A stretch of DNA of 35,327 bases from Anaerolineales bacterium (GTDB taxonomy: Bacteria; Chloroflexota; Anaerolineae; Anaerolineales; UBA4823). The position numbers and the translations under genes are program-made. This document shows positions 24,685-31,901 of the stretch, in pieces (within the stretch, counting starts at the first letter, position 1; every line of letters begins with the position of its first letter). A model generated the notes under the pieces. It saw only the letters and a list, made by a program, of their open reading frames with translations, was not told the origin of the DNA and did no database searches. The DNA lies in the NCBI GenBank assembly GCA_016932955.1, contig JAFGBV010000201.1:1-35327 (forward strand), read 5' to 3'.

Positions 24685-26835
24685 CTAAGGCTGCAGCAGG
24701 GTGTAGATATAATAGAAAAGCGTTGTAAATGCCAGCACAAAAGCGATCAGCATGTACTGCTGGATACGTCCGGTTTGAATAGGGCGCAAGAAGCGCGCCA
24801 GCGACTGGAATAAACTGGCTGAGCCATCTCCAATTAGGCCGTTAATGACAGGTTTATCAATATATTCGCGCAAGAAGCTGCCCACGCGCGAAGATAAGCG
24901 CGCCACGGCGTGCAAGAAGCCGTCGATCACTCCCCGGTCGAGGAACTGGTTGGTAAATACCTCCGCTACCCAAATCAGCGGGCGCACAACATACCTGTCG
25001 TAAATTTCGTCGAAGTAATACTTATTCTTCAAAAGTGGGATTTGGAAGCGATCCTCCGCAACAGTTTTCACCCGGCTGTAATACCACAAGCCCAGACCCA
25101 AACCACCCAGGCTGACTACCAGCGAGGTGATTAAGGGGATAATATTGAACGAAAGTGTTTCGGGGTGTTCGGGTAGCGAGCCGCCGACAAATTCGTGAAA
25201 CCAATTGGGCACCAAGCCACCCGAAAGCGCTTCGGGGATACCCACCCAGCCTGCCGCAATGGCGAAGATTGCCAGGATCGTTAGCGGCAGCCACATTGTC
25301 CACCGCACTTCTTGGGCGTGCTCTGCCGCTTCGGTGCGCGGCTTACCACCAAAGGTGAGCACGATCTGGCGCATGGTGTAGAAAGCCGTCAGCAGCGCCG
25401 CCAATCCCAGGACCACAAAAACCAATGGGGCGTGCTGGAAAGCATCTGCCAGGATCTCATCCTTCGACCAGAAGCCAGCCGTCACAAAGGGGAAGCCTGC
25501 CAAAGCCAATCCCCCTGCCAGGAAAGTGATATAGGTGATTGGCATCTTCTTGCGCAGCCCGCCCATATTGAACATATCTTGGGGGTCAATATGCTTACCG
25601 GTGTGGAACACGCCGTGCTCCATCCCATGGATCACCGCACCAGAGCCAAGGAAGAGCAGCGCTTTAAAGAAGGCATGCGTGATGAGATGAAAAGTAGCGG
25701 CCACATACCCACCAATCCCCAGGGCAGCGATCATATAGCCCAATTGCGAGATAGTAGAATAAGCTAGCACGCGCTTGATATCATTCTGCGCTACGGCGAT
25801 CGTAGCCGCAAATAACGCCGTAAAGGCCCCGATCCCAGCCATCGCCAGCATCGGTGGAGTGAATGCCCCGTGCTCCATCCCCGCAGAGAGTAGCGGGTAC
25901 ATGCGGATTACTGCGTAAACTCCCGCCGAGACCATCGCCGCAGCATGAATCATAGCCGAAACCGGCGTTGGGCCTTCCATCGCATCGGGCAACCATACAT
26001 GCAGCGGGAACTGCGCTGACTTGCCAACCGTACCAATGAAAAGCAGAATACCGATCGAGGCGGCTACCGACATCCCAAAGAAGCCCGGCATTTCCACCAG
26101 GTGATGCAGCACCTCTTCATTCCAGAAGATCTCCCGGAAGCTGAGCGTGCCGGTGGCAGAATACAGCCAAGCAATGCCCAGGAGCATGAACACATCGCCA
26201 ACGCGGGTCGTCATGAACGCCTTGATCATCGCATTGCGAGCCGACTCTTTGCCGTACCAGAAGCCGATCAAGAGGTACGAGCATAAGCCCATCACTTCCC
26301 AGCCCACAAACATAGTCAGCAGATTATCCGAGAGTACCAGCGTGTACATGCCAAATGCAAACAGCCCGATAAAAGCAAAGAAACGCGAGTACATCGGCTC
26401 GATGGAAGGCACGGTGTGCTTGTGACCGTGTTCGTCCGTCACCGTGGCGCCGTGCGGCGGCAAACCTTTACGGTCGTGATCTCCCTTGGGCTGGCCGAAG
26501 TTATGGTAGCCGATAGAGTAGATGAAAATCATCAACACCGTCCAGGCAACGAAGAAAACACTGACGGCAGTTAGTGGATCGACCAGCACACCGACCTTGA
26601 ACCACCCATCTCCTACAGGAAGCCAGTTGAGCACAGATTCGAAGGGGTGCTCACCGAGGTGCTCAACCGATATCGCCTGAAAAAAAACGATCATACTGCC
26701 CAGCCACGAGAGCAACGCCGCACCTACTGCAATCGAGTGGCTGAGCGCCCGGCCGCGGTTGGTGAACAGAATGATCAGGAAAAACGCCAGCAAAGGTGGC
26801 AGGGGAAGGAGCCAGACCAGGGTTTGGATATCCAT
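24685..26835 (-). CDS. nuoL: NADH-quinone oxidoreductase subunit L, elongated
   Basis: Distal antiporter-like subunit of complex I, 716 residues against about 613 in E. coli. Pump residues are kept: Glu180 (MFVGWEVMGLCSYLL), Lys272 (GTVGKSAQFPLHVW), His297 (SAMIHAAAM) and the Lys-Asp pair in GFWSKDEI. Two regions account for much of the extra length. One is a His-rich loop at about 111-148. The other is the C-terminal stretch from about 606 to 716, which holds the lateral helix and last membrane helix and is about 35 residues longer than in E. coli by eye. A longer lateral helix fits a membrane arm with one more antiporter subunit. GAGGAG precedes the ATG. Confidence 0.95.
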   Translation of the reverse strand: MDIQTLVWLLPLPPLLAFFLIILFTNRGRALSHSIAVGAALLSWLGSMIVFFQAISVEHLGEHPFESVLNWLPVGDGWFKVGVLVDPLTAVSVFFVAWTVLMIFIYSIGYHNFGQPKGDHDRKGLPPHGATVTDEHGHKHTVPSIEPMYSRFFAFIGLFAFGMYTLVLSDNLLTMFVGWEVMGLCSYLLIGFWYGKESARNAMIKAFMTTRVGDVFMLLGIAWLYSATGTLSFREIFWNEEVLHHLVEMPGFFGMSVAASIGILLFIGTVGKSAQFPLHVWLPDAMEGPTPVSAMIHAAAMVSAGVYAVIRMYPLLSAGMEHGAFTPPMLAMAGIGAFTALFAATIAVAQNDIKRVLAYSTISQLGYMIAALGIGGYVAATFHLITHAFFKALLFLGSGAVIHGMEHGVFHTGKHIDPQDMFNMGGLRKKMPITYITFLAGGLALAGFPFVTAGFWSKDEILADAFQHAPLVFVVLGLAALLTAFYTMRQIVLTFGGKPRTEAAEHAQEVRWTMWLPLTILAIFAIAAGWVGIPEALSGGLVPNWFHEFVGGSLPEHPETLSFNIIPLITSLVVSLGGLGLGLWYYSRVKTVAEDRFQIPLLKNKYYFDEIYDRYVVRPLIWVAEVFTNQFLDRGVIDGFLHAVARLSSRVGSFLREYIDKPVINGLIGDGSASLFQSLARFLRPIQTGRIQQYMLIAFVLAFTTLFYYIYTLLQP

Positions 26836-26845
26836 AATCTCCTCT

Positions 26846-27154
26846 CTACCACTTCAACAGGTTCATCTCATCCGCCACCACCGATTTGCGCTGACGGTAG
26901 ATCGAGATGATCAGTGCCAAGCCAACAGCCACTTCAGCCGCAGCCACGGCAAAAACGATGATTGCAAATACCTGCCCGGCAATGTCTTCCACAGCGCGAT
27001 AGCGCCAGAAAGCCAGCAGGTTGATGTTCACCGAGTTCAGCATTAGCTCAATTCCCAGCAAGATGGCAATCGCATTCTTGCGCGCCAGCACACCATACAA
27101 GCCGATGCTGAATAGCGCTGCAGCAAAGATTAGGTACCAGGATAGAGGGATCAT
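26846..27154 (-). CDS. nuoK: NADH-quinone oxidoreductase subunit K
   Basis: A 102-residue, three-helix complex I subunit (MrpC-like). GIELMLNSVNINLLAF carries the conserved Glu of helix 2, and FAVAAAEVAVGLALI the Glu of helix 3, both on the central proton path. Start and nuoJ stop overlap as ATGA (27151-27154); nuoL follows after ten bases. Confidence 0.96.
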   Translation of the reverse strand: MIPLSWYLIFAAALFSIGLYGVLARKNAIAILLGIELMLNSVNINLLAFWRYRAVEDIAGQVFAIIVFAVAAAEVAVGLALIISIYRQRKSVVADEMNLLKW

Positions 27155-27666
27155 TGTTTCTTCTTCTCCCAGGCAATATAAATGGCGCCGACCATCGCCG
27201 CCACCAACAAAATAGAAGCCAGTTCAAAGGGCACAACATACGCGTCTGGCGAAACCAGTGCCAATCCTAATTGGCGCAGCGGGTCTGCATCCTCAGCCAG
27301 CGCAGGCAGAGGCGTGTTCAACCCCGTCCAATAGATCAGGATCGCCACCAGGCCTACAAAGAGCAGCAACGCTACCAGCGCTGCCAGCGACCAGGTGGAA
27401 TTGACCTGCGGGCCGCGATCCTGCATCATCCGCCGTGTGAGCATGGCAGCAAAAATGAACAGGATGGCAATTGCCCCAATATAAACTACCACCTGCACCA
27501 CAGCAAAGAAGCCAGCCTCCAGCAGCACGTAGAAAACCGCCACGCCGAACAATGTCACAATTAACCATAACGCAGCATGGACAAGGTTGCGTGAAGTGAC
27601 AACCAGGAAAGCAGCGACCAGGGTGACCGCAGCTACAATCAGGAATATTATTTGAAGAACACCCAT
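27151..27666 (-). CDS. nuoJ: NADH-quinone oxidoreductase subunit J
   Basis: A 171-residue, five-helix complex I subunit. HAALWLIVTLFGVAVFYVLL and VVQVVVYIGAIAILFIFA (helix 3, with the pi-bulge Tyr) are typical. It follows nuoH after ten bases. In most nuo operons nuoI lies between nuoH and nuoJ; it is missing here. The C-terminus is overlapped by nuoK. Confidence 0.94.
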   Translation of the reverse strand: MGVLQIIFLIVAAVTLVAAFLVVTSRNLVHAALWLIVTLFGVAVFYVLLEAGFFAVVQVVVYIGAIAILFIFAAMLTRRMMQDRGPQVNSTWSLAALVALLLFVGLVAILIYWTGLNTPLPALAEDADPLRQLGLALVSPDAYVVPFELASILLVAAMVGAIYIAWEKKKQ

Positions 27667-27676
27667 AGACTCTATC

Positions 27677-28906
27677 CTAACCTATCTCAGATACAGGCGG
27701 TTCTGGCGCGATCGCCAGAGGACGAGGCTCCCCCACTCGCTTGCGAGCCTTGATCCGATAATTCTGTAACAGCCAGATCACCCCGCCAGCCAACAGCAGG
27801 TTGGCAAGGAGGTGCGCGCCCAGGCGTACCCAGGGGTACGCGCCTGGAACCAGACTCAGGCTACCGACAATTTTATCCACCACTGCCGTCACCATCAGCA
27901 GCGCCAGCCCAAGGGGTGTGAGGAACTTCCAGTTGAAATTGAGCATCTGGTCGATGCGCAAACGCGGCATCGAGATGCGGATCAGTACGACAAAAAAATA
28001 GACGAAGAAAGTCTTGATGAAAAAGTATGCCACACCCAGGATAGGGAAAGATTCAGCTCCCGGCCCACGCCAGCCACCCAGGAACAGGGTGGCGGTCAAC
28101 GCGGAGATCGTGAAGGCATGCAAGAACTCGCCAACATAGAACATACCAAATTTCAGGCCCGAATATTCGGTCTGGTAGCCCGCAACCAGCTCCGACTCGG
28201 CTTCCAGCAGGTCGAATGGAGCGCGCCCGGTCTCTGCCATTGAAGAAATAAAAAAGATCAAAGCTGCCAGCGGAGCAAGGGCTACATACCAGATTTGCTG
28301 CGACTCCACCAGGCTGTTGATCCCCATCTCACGCCCCAGCAGCACCGGCACCAGCAAAGCCAGCACCATGGGCACTTCATACGACACCATCTGCGCTACA
28401 GCACGAAAGGCGCCCAGCAGTGCATACTTATTATTTGAAGACCATCCCGCCATGATGATGCCCAGCATGCCAATCGCCCCCACTGCTACCAGGTACAGCA
28501 CACCGACATTGACATCAGTGCCGAATATCGTTGGGGCAAAAGGGATTACTGCCCAGGTGAGTAGCACCGCTGAAACCGAGAGGATTGGCGCCAGGTTGTA
28601 AACAACTCTATCCGCACCCTTCGGGGTGATGTATTCCTTGGTAAAGATTTTAATCATATCCGGGAGAGTCTGGAAAATGCCCCAAGGTCCCACGCGATTA
28701 GGCCCCAGGCGATCCTGGATGCGGGCGTACAGCTTACGCTCCAACCAGATGGTGAAGATCACCAGTGCTAGACCAAAGGTGCCCACCGCCCCAGCCCCGA
28801 GGAACTTGAGAATCGCATTGACTGCACCTTCCGCCAACCCCCACCCCAACAATAACTCTCGCAACCAGGAGGCAATAAATGTGATCGGATCGATCAGAAA
28901 ATTCAT
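27677..28906 (-). CDS. nuoH: NADH-quinone oxidoreductase subunit H
   Basis: A 409-residue membrane subunit that forms much of the quinone chamber and links the peripheral arm to the pumps. Conserved parts are ERKLYARIQDRLGPNRVGPW, YEVPMVLALL and AETGRAPFDLLEAESELVAG, the acidic loop near the quinone site. It is longer than the E. coli protein (325), with extra N-terminal residues and a polar C-terminal tail after the last helix. AAGGAGAGAG precedes the ATG. A terminator-like hairpin lies between it and nuoA. Confidence 0.95.
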   Translation of the reverse strand: MNFLIDPITFIASWLRELLLGWGLAEGAVNAILKFLGAGAVGTFGLALVIFTIWLERKLYARIQDRLGPNRVGPWGIFQTLPDMIKIFTKEYITPKGADRVVYNLAPILSVSAVLLTWAVIPFAPTIFGTDVNVGVLYLVAVGAIGMLGIIMAGWSSNNKYALLGAFRAVAQMVSYEVPMVLALLVPVLLGREMGINSLVESQQIWYVALAPLAALIFFISSMAETGRAPFDLLEAESELVAGYQTEYSGLKFGMFYVGEFLHAFTISALTATLFLGGWRGPGAESFPILGVAYFFIKTFFVYFFVVLIRISMPRLRIDQMLNFNWKFLTPLGLALLMVTAVVDKIVGSLSLVPGAYPWVRLGAHLLANLLLAGGVIWLLQNYRIKARKRVGEPRPLAIAPEPPVSEIG

Positions 28907-28940
28907 TCCTCTCTCCTTAAACCAACTCAGACTTCATTGA

Positions 28941-28980
28941 TAGAAACAAACAAAAGGCTGAGGGAAAATTCCTTCAGCCT
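28941..28980 (-). terminator. Terminator-like hairpin between nuoA and nuoH
   Basis: On the minus strand a ten-position stem (28980-28971 with 28964-28955, one A-C mismatch) with a six-base loop is followed by TTTTGTTTGTTTC (28954-28942). It has the form of an intrinsic terminator placed inside an apparent operon, 24 bases after nuoA, so it may reduce transcription into nuoH or stabilise the nuoA mRNA end. Confidence 0.7.
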
Positions 28981-29004
28981 CAACCATCATTGTAATGATA
29001 AACC

Positions 29005-29361
29005 TCATACCCACTCTAGCACACCCTTGCGCCAGGCTGCTACAAGCTCAGCAAAGAGGATCGCGATGAACAACACGCCAGAGAGAACACCGAAAAGTGG
29101 CATCTGGTCAAAGGCGACTGCCCAGGGGAAAAGGAAAACTAATTCAACATCAAATATCAGGAAGGTGAGAGCAAAGATGTAGTATTGAACCCGGAATTGA
29201 ACCCACGGGCTTCCTACCACCTCCATGCCACATTCATACACTTCGTCTTTGATGTGATTAGGGCGTTTGGGATTGATCAATGCTGCCAGAATGATTGGAG
29301 CCCCAGGAAATAGAGCAACAATCAACAAGAAGAGACCGATAAATAACCAGTCATTCAGCAT
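29005..29361 (-). CDS. nuoA: NADH-quinone oxidoreductase subunit A
   Basis: A 118-residue, three-helix complex I subunit. The loop motif YECGMEVVGSPWVQFRVQYY, which lines the quinone entry region, is intact, followed by FDVELVFLFPWAVAF. AAGGAG (29373-29368) precedes the ATG. It is the first gene of the minus-strand block and is normally followed by nuoB, but here nuoH is next. Confidence 0.96.
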   Translation of the reverse strand: MLNDWLFIGLFLLIVALFPGAPIILAALINPKRPNHIKDEVYECGMEVVGSPWVQFRVQYYIFALTFLIFDVELVFLFPWAVAFDQMPLFGVLSGVLFIAILFAELVAAWRKGVLEWV

Positions 29362-29381
29362 GCATATCTCCTTAGATTAAA

Positions 29382-29429
29382 CCTGGAAACACCTTCTAGG
29401 TGTTCTCTCCCAGGAGGATATAAGCCTGG
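29382..29429 (-). promoter_or_regulatory. Leader structures of nuoA with competing stems
   Basis: On the minus strand AACACC/GGTGTT forms a six-pair hairpin (29404-29388). The segment at 29414-29410 can pair either with 29386-29382, enclosing that hairpin, or with 29429-29425 upstream (CCAGG/CCTGG in both cases). The two folds exclude each other, and the first ends nine bases before the ribosome site. This is the form of a regulatory switch, but no ligand family is recognised. Confidence 0.4.
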
Positions 29430-29443
29430 TGCATTTTGGGTAG

Positions 29444-29458
29444 TGTGCTGCCAGCACA
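29444..29458. promoter_or_regulatory. Operator-like palindrome at the nuoA transcription start
   Basis: TGTGCTG and CAGCACA flank a single C, a perfect 7-1-7 dyad. It lies just downstream of the predicted nuoA start (near 29460), a typical repressor position. The protein that would bind it is unknown. Confidence 0.4.
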
Positions 29459-29466
29459 GCGCACTC

Positions 29467-29475
29467 ATTTTACCA
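29467..29475 (-). promoter_or_regulatory. Extended -10 promoter of nuoA
   Basis: On the minus strand TGGTAAAAT (29475-29467) is a five-of-six -10 hexamer with TGn extension and no clear -35. Transcription would start near 29460, giving a leader of about 100 bases. Confidence 0.5.
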
Positions 29476-29497
29476 CAATCAAAGGGGGTGCTATAAC
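29469..29497 (+). promoter_or_regulatory. Possible plus-strand promoter overlapping the nuoA promoter
   Basis: TTTACC (29469-29474) and TATAAC (29492-29497, with TGC extension) are 17 bases apart. The -35 overlaps the nuoA -10 on the other strand, so the two would compete. It would give a leader of over 200 bases for the creatininase-family gene. Confidence 0.35.
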
Positions 29498-29643
29498 GAT
29501 TTTGTCTCTGGAGGCAAAGCAAGCCGCGGATTCCCTACACCCGCGACGCAAATCGCCGGAGAAATTTGGATGCATTGCTAAACTCAGACTTGATGCACGT
29601 TGGCGACAATAATCATCACACACCCCAGACAGCGAAAGGGAAG

Positions 29644-29649
29644 TATAAT
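29644..29649 (+). promoter_or_regulatory. Candidate -10 element of the creatininase-family gene
   Basis: A perfect TATAAT about 76 bases before ATG 29726. No -35 is recognisable at the right distance. Confidence 0.4.
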
Positions 29650-29725
29650 CGGGCTAGCAGGCGGATCTGTGAATGGGCCGTACTGCGGATAAATTTTGAA
29701 TAGTAGACAACACAGGTGCCTCTCG

Positions 29726-30415
29726 ATGCGTTTCGAAGAATTAAACTGGTTAGATGTTGAAAACTACCTCAAGGGCGATGACCGCCTGATTCTGATCCTG
29801 GGCGCCTGCGAGCAGCACGGCTATTTGAGCCTGCTGAGCGACTCGCAGATCCCCCAGGCGCTGGCAGATGCCGCCAGCCAAAAGAGTGGCGTGCTGGTGG
29901 GGCCCGCCCTCCATTTCGGCTCATCGCCCTACTTCATGGATTATCCCGGCACACTCAGCCTACGCGTTAGCACTCTGTTGGACGCGGTTGAGGATCTGGC
30001 GCGCTCTGCCTACCGCCATGGATTCCGCCGGATACTGATCCTGAACGGCCACGGCGGGAATGACCCGGCACGGGCACGCCTCTATGAAGTAGCCAACGAT
30101 CTCCCCGACCTGCACTTGGCCTGGTATGCCTGGTGGCAGGCGCACAGCGTCAGTGCTGTTGCCCAGAAGTATGGACTGAAATCCTTCCACGCCGGGTGGA
30201 TCGAGGCCTTCTCCTTCACGCGCACCTGCGACCTGCCGGAAGGGGAAAAGATTCCCCCGTACATCCCGGGTCTGGTGGGGTCTGTGCGCGCTCGCCAGCT
30301 TTATGGAGATGGGGTATTCGGCGGACCGTACCAGGTTGAGCCAGCTATCATGGACGAAATATTTGGTGCTGCCTTACAGGATATCTTAGCACTGCTTAAA
30401 TTCGAGGAGAACTAA
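29726..30415 (+). CDS. Creatininase-family amidohydrolase
   Basis: A 229-residue metal-dependent hydrolase of the creatininase / mycofactocin-MftE / FAPy-deformylase family. Metal ligands are visible: Glu29 and His31 (ACEQHGYLS), Asp39 (LLSDSQIP), His109 (NGHGGN) and Glu160 (HAGWIEAF). Members cleave cyclic or linear amides; the substrate cannot be told from sequence. ATG 29726 has AGGTG eight bases before it and is preferred over an in-frame TTG 30 bases upstream. A RidA gene follows after three bases, which points to a shared operon and perhaps a nitrogen- or metabolite-repair role. Confidence 0.85.
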   Translation: MRFEELNWLDVENYLKGDDRLILILGACEQHGYLSLLSDSQIPQALADAASQKSGVLVGPALHFGSSPYFMDYPGTLSLRVSTLLDAVEDLARSAYRHGFRRILILNGHGGNDPARARLYEVANDLPDLHLAWYAWWQAHSVSAVAQKYGLKSFHAGWIEAFSFTRTCDLPEGEKIPPYIPGLVGSVRARQLYGDGVFGGPYQVEPAIMDEIFGAALQDILALLKFEEN

Positions 30416-30418
30416 ACC

Positions 30419-30826
30419 ATGCAACCACCTGAAAAAGAAATCATCATCGCTGACCTGGCCCCCAAGCCCATCGGGCCCTATTCGGCTGGAATCCGCTTTG
30501 GACACCTAGTCTTCACAGCCGGGCAGTTGGGGATTGATCCCGCCACTGGCAAGTTGGTAGCAGATGGCGTGGAGGCAGAAACGCGCCAGGCGCTCAAGAA
30601 CTTGCAGAACATTCTTGAATCTGCCGGGTCATCTCTCACTCAGGTTGTCAAAACCACCGTTTTCCTGCGCGACATGGGCGACTTCAGCCGCATGAACGCC
30701 GTGTATGGACAATTCTTCAGCGAGAAGCCCCCGGCGCGTTCGGCGGTGCAGGTTGCCGCGTTGCCCCTCGGAGCAGCCGTTGAGATCGAAGCGATCGCCA
30801 TATCGGCAATAGCCCAAGACGATTGA
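30419..30826 (+). CDS. ridA: RidA/YjgF-family enamine/imine deaminase
   Basis: A 135-residue protein that hydrolyses reactive imines and enamines released by PLP enzymes. Family features are IGPYSAGI (18-25), TAGQLGIDPATG (33-44), Arg107 in KPPARSAVQV, which binds the substrate carboxylate, and Glu124 in VEIEAIA. It works as a trimer. It lies directly behind the creatininase-family gene. Confidence 0.93.
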   Translation: MQPPEKEIIIADLAPKPIGPYSAGIRFGHLVFTAGQLGIDPATGKLVADGVEAETRQALKNLQNILESAGSSLTQVVKTTVFLRDMGDFSRMNAVYGQFFSEKPPARSAVQVAALPLGAAVEIEAIAISAIAQDD

Positions 30827-30883
30827 GCACCCGATTTGACTGGTGAACCCATCCCGCTGGCTGATGATGGGCGGCAGGCGCGC

Positions 30884-31885
30884 ATGCCCACCGTTTCAAT
30901 CATTGTCCCCTGCTACAATGAGCAAGCCACTATCACCTGGCTGCTGGACGCGATTGCAGCGCAAACCTACCCCCGCCAGGATCTTGAGCTAGTGATTGCC
31001 GATGGCATGTCAACAGATGCAACCCGCCAGCGCATCGCCGATTACCAGCAACAGCATCCCGATCTAGATCTCCGCATCGTAGATAATCCGCAGCGTGCCA
31101 TCCCATCCGCACTGAACCGGGCAATCGAGGCTGCGCGGGGCACCTATATTGTGCGCCTCGACGCCCATTCGATGCCTGATAAGCATTACATCGAACGCTG
31201 TATCCAAGCGCTGCAAGCGGGCAAAGGCGATAACGTCGGCGGCGTTTGGGAAATCCTCCCCGGCGGGGAGGGATGGGCAGCCCAGGGCATTGCTATTGCC
31301 GCGGCGCACCCTTTAGGAGTAGGAGATGCCCGTTACCGCGTCGGTGGTGAAGCCCAGATGGTGGACACCGTACCGTTTGGCAGCTTCCGTCGCGAGCTAG
31401 CCCTGCAATTAGGCAAGTTCGATGAGAGCCTGCTGACCAATGAGGATTATGAATTCAACACCCGCCTGCGAAAGACAGGCGGTAAGATCTGGCTGGATCC
31501 GGCTATCCGCTCACGTTATTTCGCCCGCAGCACAATCACCGCGCTTGCTGGGCAGTACTGGCGCTATGGATATTGGAAGGCGCAGATGCTCAGACGCTAC
31601 CCAGAGACGATCCGCTGGAGGCAGTTCATGCCCCCGGCTTTTGTCCTCTCCCTGACCGTTCTGGGAGCACTGGCGTTTTGGATCCCTATGGCTGCATGGT
31701 TGCTGGCAACCGAAATACTGATCTACACGTTGGCTTTGACCATTGCAGGCGCGCAAGCGGCTGCCAAGCACCGCCAGCCAATGCTGCTGCTCAGCACACC
31801 CCTGGCAATTGCCTGCATGCATCTTGCCTGGGGAACAGCACTGGTTTGGGGTTTGCTGCGACCTCCGGCAAGGATTAACAGTTAA
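30884..31885 (+). CDS. Family 2 glycosyltransferase, ExoA-like, membrane-bound
   Basis: A 333-residue protein: an N-terminal GT-A domain starting at once with PTVSIIVPCYNE, nucleotide-binding Asp40 (DGMSTDAT) and the metal motif DAH (93-95), then EDYEFNTRLRKTGGKI before three C-terminal membrane helices (about 250-330). The layout resembles ExoA-type enzymes that extend a lipid-linked repeat unit in exopolysaccharide synthesis. Neither possible start has a strong ribosome site: ATG 30884 fits the domain start, whereas an in-frame TTG at 30836 would add 16 residues. It lies upstream of the polyprenyl sugar transferase. Confidence 0.87.
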   Translation: MPTVSIIVPCYNEQATITWLLDAIAAQTYPRQDLELVIADGMSTDATRQRIADYQQQHPDLDLRIVDNPQRAIPSALNRAIEAARGTYIVRLDAHSMPDKHYIERCIQALQAGKGDNVGGVWEILPGGEGWAAQGIAIAAAHPLGVGDARYRVGGEAQMVDTVPFGSFRRELALQLGKFDESLLTNEDYEFNTRLRKTGGKIWLDPAIRSRYFARSTITALAGQYWRYGYWKAQMLRRYPETIRWRQFMPPAFVLSLTVLGALAFWIPMAAWLLATEILIYTLALTIAGAQAAAKHRQPMLLLSTPLAIACMHLAWGTALVWGLLRPPARINS

Positions 31886-31888
31886 AAG

Positions 31889-31894
31889 TATAAT
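31889..31894 (+). promoter_or_regulatory. -10 element for a leaderless polysaccharide transcript
   Basis: A perfect TATAAT ends seven bases before ATG 31902, so transcription would start at 31901-31902, on the start codon. No ribosome site is present before the gene. No -35 is clear. Confidence 0.55.
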
Positions 31895-31901
31895 GTAAGT
31901 G

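Larger units (their letters stand above)
29362..29725. other. Divergent intergenic region between nuoA and the creatininase-family gene
   Basis: This 364-base stretch has no convincing gene. It holds the nuoA promoter, leader structures and an operator-like palindrome in its first third (29382-29475), a possible plus-strand promoter overlapping the nuoA promoter (29469-29497), and a -10 element near the plus-strand gene (29644-29649). In the middle part (about 29505-29640) I see only a short TGCAT/ATGCA inverted repeat and nothing I can name. Confidence 0.6.

Noticed and set aside
28907..29004. A remnant of nuoB-nuoC-nuoD between nuoA and nuoH
   Set aside because: The 98 bases contain a terminator-like hairpin and ribosome site but no frame resembling these subunits.
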